Origin: Pestalotiopsis fici W106-1
Taxonomy: Eukaryota; Ascomycota; Sordariomycetes; Amphisphaeriales; Sporocadaceae
DNA length: 64,000 bases
Assembly: GCF_000516985.1 (NCBI RefSeq)
Contig: NW_006917097.1
Location: 620,001 to 684,000 of the forward strand
Direction of reading: 5' to 3'
In this document: positions 59,941 through 64,000 of the stretch, in pieces
Layout of the letters: every line of letters starts with the position of its first letter
How positions within the stretch are numbered: position 1 is the first letter of the stretch
Made by a program: the position numbers and the translations under genes
The notes under the pieces: generated by a model
Database searches by the model: none
The model's input: only the letters and a program-made list of their open reading frames with translations
Told to the model about the DNA's origin: nothing

Positions 59941-60180
59941 ATGTCTTTGGAGCCCGACTATTACCTGATATTTACCATATTGATAGTTGTAATGCTTTCT
60001 CTCTCTTTTTTGTTTTATTGCCCCAGTCAGGCAAGACTCAACTTTCCTACTGCTCTTGTCGGAACTGCAGCTGCTTGGTTTGCCTTCTTAGCATCACCCG
60101 TTAAATATGCACAATGGAGTCGATTGATCCCAACGCTTGCGCGTACTTCTCTGGCATTCGTATTCAAAATGCAACCCTGA
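59941..60180 (+). CDS. Possible small membrane protein, 79 aa
   Basis: Starts MSLEPDYYLIFTILIVVMLS and has two hydrophobic helices (about residues 8-28 and 38-56), with a short basic end (KYAQWSRLIPTLA). No family recognised. The context ACAATG around the start is good and the frame is free of introns, but at this length chance cannot be ruled out. In-frame Mets upstream (59905) would lengthen it. Confidence 0.3.
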   Translation: MSLEPDYYLIFTILIVVMLSLSFLFYCPSQARLNFPTALVGTAAAWFAFLASPVKYAQWSRLIPTLARTSLAFVFKMQP

Positions 60181-60474
60181 GGTGATCAGGTTACCGGCCT
60201 GATTACGCAATTATCTGGAGTTGTTGCTTGTTTGGTTAAGGTTTTCCTACAATATCATGCCCGAGCTCACTATCGGATTCCGCGGGTTACCGAGACTATA
60301 CAATAAAGTTGTGATATGCCTCATATTATAGTACTCTTTTTCGGCGTCGTCGGGTGCCGTAATTTAATAGTGTTTCTTTCAGAACCCTTCAGCAACCGGT
60401 AGTTCCGAAATTCTCAAAGATGGGATCCAGAAAAGATCAGTATACTCTTTCTACCTATGCCGTATCTAAGTTTG

Positions 60475-60550
60475 CCAATGCAACCAATCACCTCCCTTTT
60501 TGCCCTTCCTACGTGTCAAGCGACGTTTTGTTTGCTGACCAATTATAAAA
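60475..60550 (+). promoter_or_regulatory. CCAAT and TATA elements of the SDR gene
   Basis: CCAAT at 60475-60479, 60484-60488 and 60539-60543, and TATAAAA at 60544-60550, directly adjoining the last CCAAT. The TATA element is 86 bases before the ATG at 60636, a normal distance. Confidence 0.55.
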
Positions 60551-60635
60551 CCCTTAGATAATGACCAGAATGAACCTCCCAAAAACTTGGAGTTTAGAGT
60601 AAGGTTTTTCATTTCCATTTACGCTGCTTTCGGCC

Positions 60636-61586
60636 ATGGCGCCACCAGATCGAACTATTCTCATCACCGGAGGAACCTCTGGCCTTGGTTACCAAGCTGC
60701 TGTCAATCTTGCCCGCCGATATCCGAATGCCATATTGATCCTTGCATCACGTAAGGATAACAATTCATCATCCGCTACCATCAAAGAATCCACAGGCAAT
60801 CGAAATATTCGCTTTCTCTCCCTTGATTTGAGTGACCAGCGAAGCATTAGGGTTTTTGTCGCATCATTGCCAAAGGAAAATCTACCGCCAATTTCGATTC
60901 TGCTCTTGAATGCAGGTCTCCAATTCCCCGACGGCATCCGATACAACAACGACGGTATAGAGGCCACCTTTGCGGTAAATCACCTCGGCAATGCGCTCTT
61001 GTTCCATCTCCTCGTGCCGCTCTTGGCAGATGAAGCTCGCATCGTGATCACTGGCAGCGCAACACACGACCCGGCTCAGAAAACGGGTGTGCCAGATGCG
61101 AACTATACGTCTGCTGAAGAATTAGCACATCCAAAGGGTGACGCACTGAAAAACCAGGGCATCCAGCGTTACGCCACAAGCAAATTGTGTAATATGAGTT
61201 GGATGTACGCTTTGCACCGCAGAGTATCGCATCTAGCAAAGAAGTGGACGGTCGTGGGGTTTGATCCTGGCATGATGCCTGGTACTGGTTTGGCGCGTGA
61301 AGGAGGGCCGGTGTTCAAATTCGTGTGGCACTCTATACTCCCTAGGATGGTTCCTCTCATCCGTCGAATTGTACCATTCAGTGTATGGACTGTGCAAGAG
61401 TCGGGAGAAAATCTGGCTTGGGTCGCCAGTGAGCAGTCCACGACCGGTGTTCTTTATGATGGGAGAAAGGAGATTGATCCTAGCGATGCAACTAGCGACG
61501 AAGAGAAGCAGGAGGATCTTTGGGAATGGACTGTGAAGACGCTGGCAATTTCTGAAGCGGAAATGAAAGAGTTTCAATTGGATTGA
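60636..61586 (+). CDS. Short-chain dehydrogenase/reductase (retinol dehydrogenase / protochlorophyllide reductase-like)
   Basis: Classical SDR, single exon, 316 aa. Cofactor motif TGGTSGLG at residues 11-18, ASRK at 37-40 (Arg and Lys favour NADP), Asp64 region LDLSD, NAG at 92-94, catalytic Ser141 (VITGSATHD), Tyr179 and Lys183 (RYATSKLCN). The tetrad looks complete. The extended C-terminal segment with VPLIRRIVPFSVWTVQESG resembles the fungal group close to RDH/WWOX-type enzymes that act on lipophilic carbonyls. Substrate unknown. No signal peptide. Confidence 0.92.
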   Translation: MAPPDRTILITGGTSGLGYQAAVNLARRYPNAILILASRKDNNSSSATIKESTGNRNIRFLSLDLSDQRSIRVFVASLPKENLPPISILLLNAGLQFPDGIRYNNDGIEATFAVNHLGNALLFHLLVPLLADEARIVITGSATHDPAQKTGVPDANYTSAEELAHPKGDALKNQGIQRYATSKLCNMSWMYALHRRVSHLAKKWTVVGFDPGMMPGTGLAREGGPVFKFVWHSILPRMVPLIRRIVPFSVWTVQESGENLAWVASEQSTTGVLYDGRKEIDPSDATSDEEKQEDLWEWTVKTLAISEAEMKEFQLD

Positions 61587-62124
61587 AACAGTCATTAGAC
61601 TGATTCAGAGCAGACCATGCCTATTATACCAAGAACACTACAAAATTCATTATCTCTACGCCTCTATTCTCCTCAATTTCGCTCATCAATTTTAATCGTC
61701 GCCAGGATGTCATCATTGGGTCAGAGTTAGGAATGACTTCACGTTTGTCGTGGTCGAGGAGTGTTTCGAACGGAAAAGTCTCATGATTGAGTCATTTCAC
61801 ACAAAGGATGCCATCCCCGCGAAACTCTGAAAGGCAAATACAGGAGAATGTTGCTGAAATATCGCAAAGGCTAAACCGAGTGATGTCGCGAAAGCGCCCG
61901 GGATGGACAAGCTGACTCTGGTGGGATACTTCAGGTCTACCACGACTGTCAACAGCACCGTGGTAGATGAGAAAGAAGGCTCTGGGCGAGGGTCGCAGAA
62001 TTTTGGGCATCCTGGCTTGAGACCAGGCGGACGAGCAATGTGCAATTGCTCCGAGATATCTCTTCTGCAAAACAATGAATAACATATTGCTACAAATCTG
62101 TCGATTATGCCGAGCAAGAGTAGA
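61587..62124. other. Intergenic, about 0.5 kb
   Basis: Convergent 3' ends of the SDR and S58 peptidase genes. Overlapping minus frames near 61792-62117 have no features of a gene. Confidence 0.5.
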
Positions 62125-63524
62125 TCACTGGACCCTATACTTGTCTAGCAACTCTTTAACTCGTTCCGTATCAATAGCCTTGTGTAGCGTCCCGTCATAT
62201 GCCTTGAGATCTTCGGCTTGACACAAAGAGTTCAAAATGGCCTCCTCAGTTGCCTCAGCCGTAGCAACAAATAGCGCATCGATAGAGCTATGGACCACCG
62301 TTTCGACAGTCTGTACCTCTACATCCCGGCGGAATCCCGCCCCGCTGACCTGCCCAGCCGGGGCTGAAGGCCGTCCTCCGGCGCGGCCAGCTGTCTCTGG
62401 GCTCGGGCGCTTCCATTCGTGCTTCATGAGCACCTCTGGCGAACAGTTCTTTGCAGTCGATAGCGCGATGATGATATCGCCGGACGAGTTGTAACCTGTG
62501 CCTAGGCCGCCACAAGCTATAATGCCAGTAGAGGCTCGAGCCGCAACGCGCTTGAGCTGATGCGGGAGCAGAGGCGCATTGGTCACTACGCATACAAGAA
62601 TACCTAAGAAAATGGCAGATTGTTTCAGCATATCAGCGGCGTAAAAACCGTAATTGGGAACACGACTTACTGCCTTCAGACCCAGTTCTCTCGGTGCGGT
62701 CAGCTTCGCTAGCCGCCTTGCCCTTTTCGACATCGTCACGAACGAGAAGCTTGCCGATAGGAACACCACCAATCTGTAACATGGATTTCTGACCGAAATT
62801 GGTCTGCACCAGGACGCCAACAACAAAATCCTCCTTGCCGTCTCCACCCTGTGGTACGAGGCGGCTACTGGTTCCGGTGCCGCCCTTGTGACCGAGACAC
62901 AACATGCCGGCGCCTCCACCGTGGCTGCCCTCGAGCACCGTCTGGCGACGGGCCGCGTCCTCAATGGCCTCGACGACCTGGTCGTAGTTTAGCGTCGACT
63001 TGAAGTCTTGAATGTCCGTGTTGCCGCCTCCCCAGGTCTCGCCGACCACGGGCCAGCCGTGGTGCGAGTACATTTGCTCGGCATTCTCTCCTAGGCGGCG
63101 GGACAGGTCAAAGCTGTAGTTGGTGAGGGCCTGGTACACTGATCCGCAAGACATTGAGTCTGTAAACGCAATGGGCTAAAACATGACGAGAAAATCTCGG
63201 TGAGTTATCGATTAATGTGTGCTCGGGAAACAAAATGCGACTTACCGAACCTGTGAATCCCCAGTCCTGGATAAAGTGCATTCCCGTCATCTCGCCACCA
63301 CCATTGAACGTATGGACATTGGCATAAGACGGCTGCTTGCGCGTGTTTTCCGTTCCGCGAGGGTAAATGAGCGTCAATCCCACATGAACACCCTTTTCCT
63401 CATCGTGAACCGTCTTTTGCCCGACCTGCAAGTCGGGCACGTCGAGAATGGAGTTCTTGGGCCCGGGGGTGTAGTAGCCCGGACCGTAGCCAAGATCTCG
63501 AATGTGGGGTCTGGTGCTAGCCAT
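62125..63524 (-). CDS. S58 family aminopeptidase (DmpA / beta-peptidyl aminopeptidase type)
   Basis: Self-cleaving N-terminal nucleophile hydrolase that removes small N-terminal residues, some acting on D-amino or beta-amino acid peptides. Exons are 63524-63246, 63175-62671 and 62603-62125, giving 420 aa. Family blocks: NSILDVPDLQVGQKTVHD, VHTFNGGGEMTG, DWGFTGSPIAFTDSMSCGSV, VVGETWGGGNTDIQ, GGGAGMLCLGHKGGTGTSSR and VGVLVQTNFG. The junction after exon 2 makes EGSILVCVVTNAPLLPHQLK; Ser262, following Gly261, is the expected nucleophile and start of the beta chain, and its codon is split by the intron. In bacterial DmpA the nucleophile is Ser250. Then come ASTGIIACGGLGTG and SSGDIIIALST. The protein has no signal peptide. 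Bacterial-like sequence but with ordinary fungal introns. Confidence 0.92.
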
Positions 63525-64000
63525 TGCCGTGATTGTATAGTGGACTGCTCAGTGGGTGTTGGAGCGCTGGTGGGATGAGCCTCTTAGTCGCTCAGTGTCC
63601 TATACTCGTTCAGCCACAATAATGGATGGAATTGGCCCTTTCACTATATACTTGGACTATTGCGCATCGCTATCTCGCACCCGATATGCTCGTATTCGTC
63701 TCCGCCTTTTGTTGCTGGGGGGTTGAGTGATTACAGGGCAGTCGTAGGATTAGTAGCCCCTCTTTATTGAGTCAAAAGATGAAATCATATGAAATCATAG
63801 CAAGCTAGAGCTGCACTCCACGGCAAGTGACTCACGTTTCAAGGTTATGGGTTGTTGATTCTTGCTGGATGTGGAATACGGTCCTGTTCCATAGATTACA
63901 AAACAGCAACTTCACTTGGATAGGATTGCATTAGTTGAGTCAATCGTTTAATTATAGTCACCTATGTAGTTATCTCTACTTAATATAGTCGAATCACCGC
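63525..64000. other. Upstream region of the S58 peptidase gene, to the right edge
   Basis: AT-rich toward the end. No gene seen. Confidence 0.5.

Larger units (their letters stand above)
58656..60635. other. Divergent intergenic region, about 2 kb
   Basis: Upstream region of the RBR ligase and the SDR gene. It holds copy B of the dispersed repeat, a possible small membrane protein gene (59941-60180) and a clear promoter for the SDR gene; each is listed separately. Confidence 0.5.

Overview
The window is nuclear DNA of a filamentous ascomycete (Pezizomycotina). Genes are mostly single and well spaced, on both strands, and broken by short introns (about 50-75 nt) with GT...AG ends. The families fit this reading: a CorA-like fungal protein, 2EXR, Clr5-ankyrin, an SrbB-type bHLH factor and an S1/P1 nuclease. 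A Sordariomycete, perhaps Hypocreales, is my guess from gene content; no marker in the window settles it. I see no rRNA, tRNA, CRISPR array or intact transposon.

Layout. 0-4 kb: a CorA-like membrane protein gene cut by the left edge (minus) and a DOPA 4,5-dioxygenase-like gene (minus). 4.1-5.8 kb: unresolved coding-like fragments. 9-31 kb is mostly conserved housekeeping: an SREBP/SrbB-like bHLH regulator, the mitochondrial peptidase ICP55, the S-phase kinase activator DBF4, an acidic 2EXR protein, a secreted tyrosinase, a mitochondrial acyl-CoA thioesterase, ATG12, ketopantoate hydroxymethyltransferase (panB) and an NmrA-like reductase. 31-41.3 kb is accessory: a tail-anchored membrane protein (minus) lies head to head with a very large plus-strand gene that appears to join a trypsin-like serine protease to a protein kinase. 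A Clr5-ankyrin gene follows. 42.9-54 kb: a tiny secreted peptide, a vacuolar PQ-loop transporter, an S1/P1 nuclease, a 4.4 kb stretch without genes, and a secreted protein with long Asn-Gln repeats. 55-64 kb: an unknown fungal protein, an RBR-type E3 ubiquitin ligase, a possible small membrane protein, an SDR oxidoreductase and an S58 (DmpA-type) aminopeptidase.

The genes do not form a pathway. The best candidate for an undescribed system is the protease-kinase / tail-anchored pair at 31.06-36.77 kb. Its two start codons overlap within one CATG, and an ankyrin receptor-like gene lies next to it. The protease triad and the kinase motifs are all visible, so both domains look active. I read it by analogy as a signalling or conflict module; that function is inference.

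I built the gene models by splicing frames by hand at consensus sites and checking that exon phases close. Exon coordinates are given in each entry. Starts are the least certain part.
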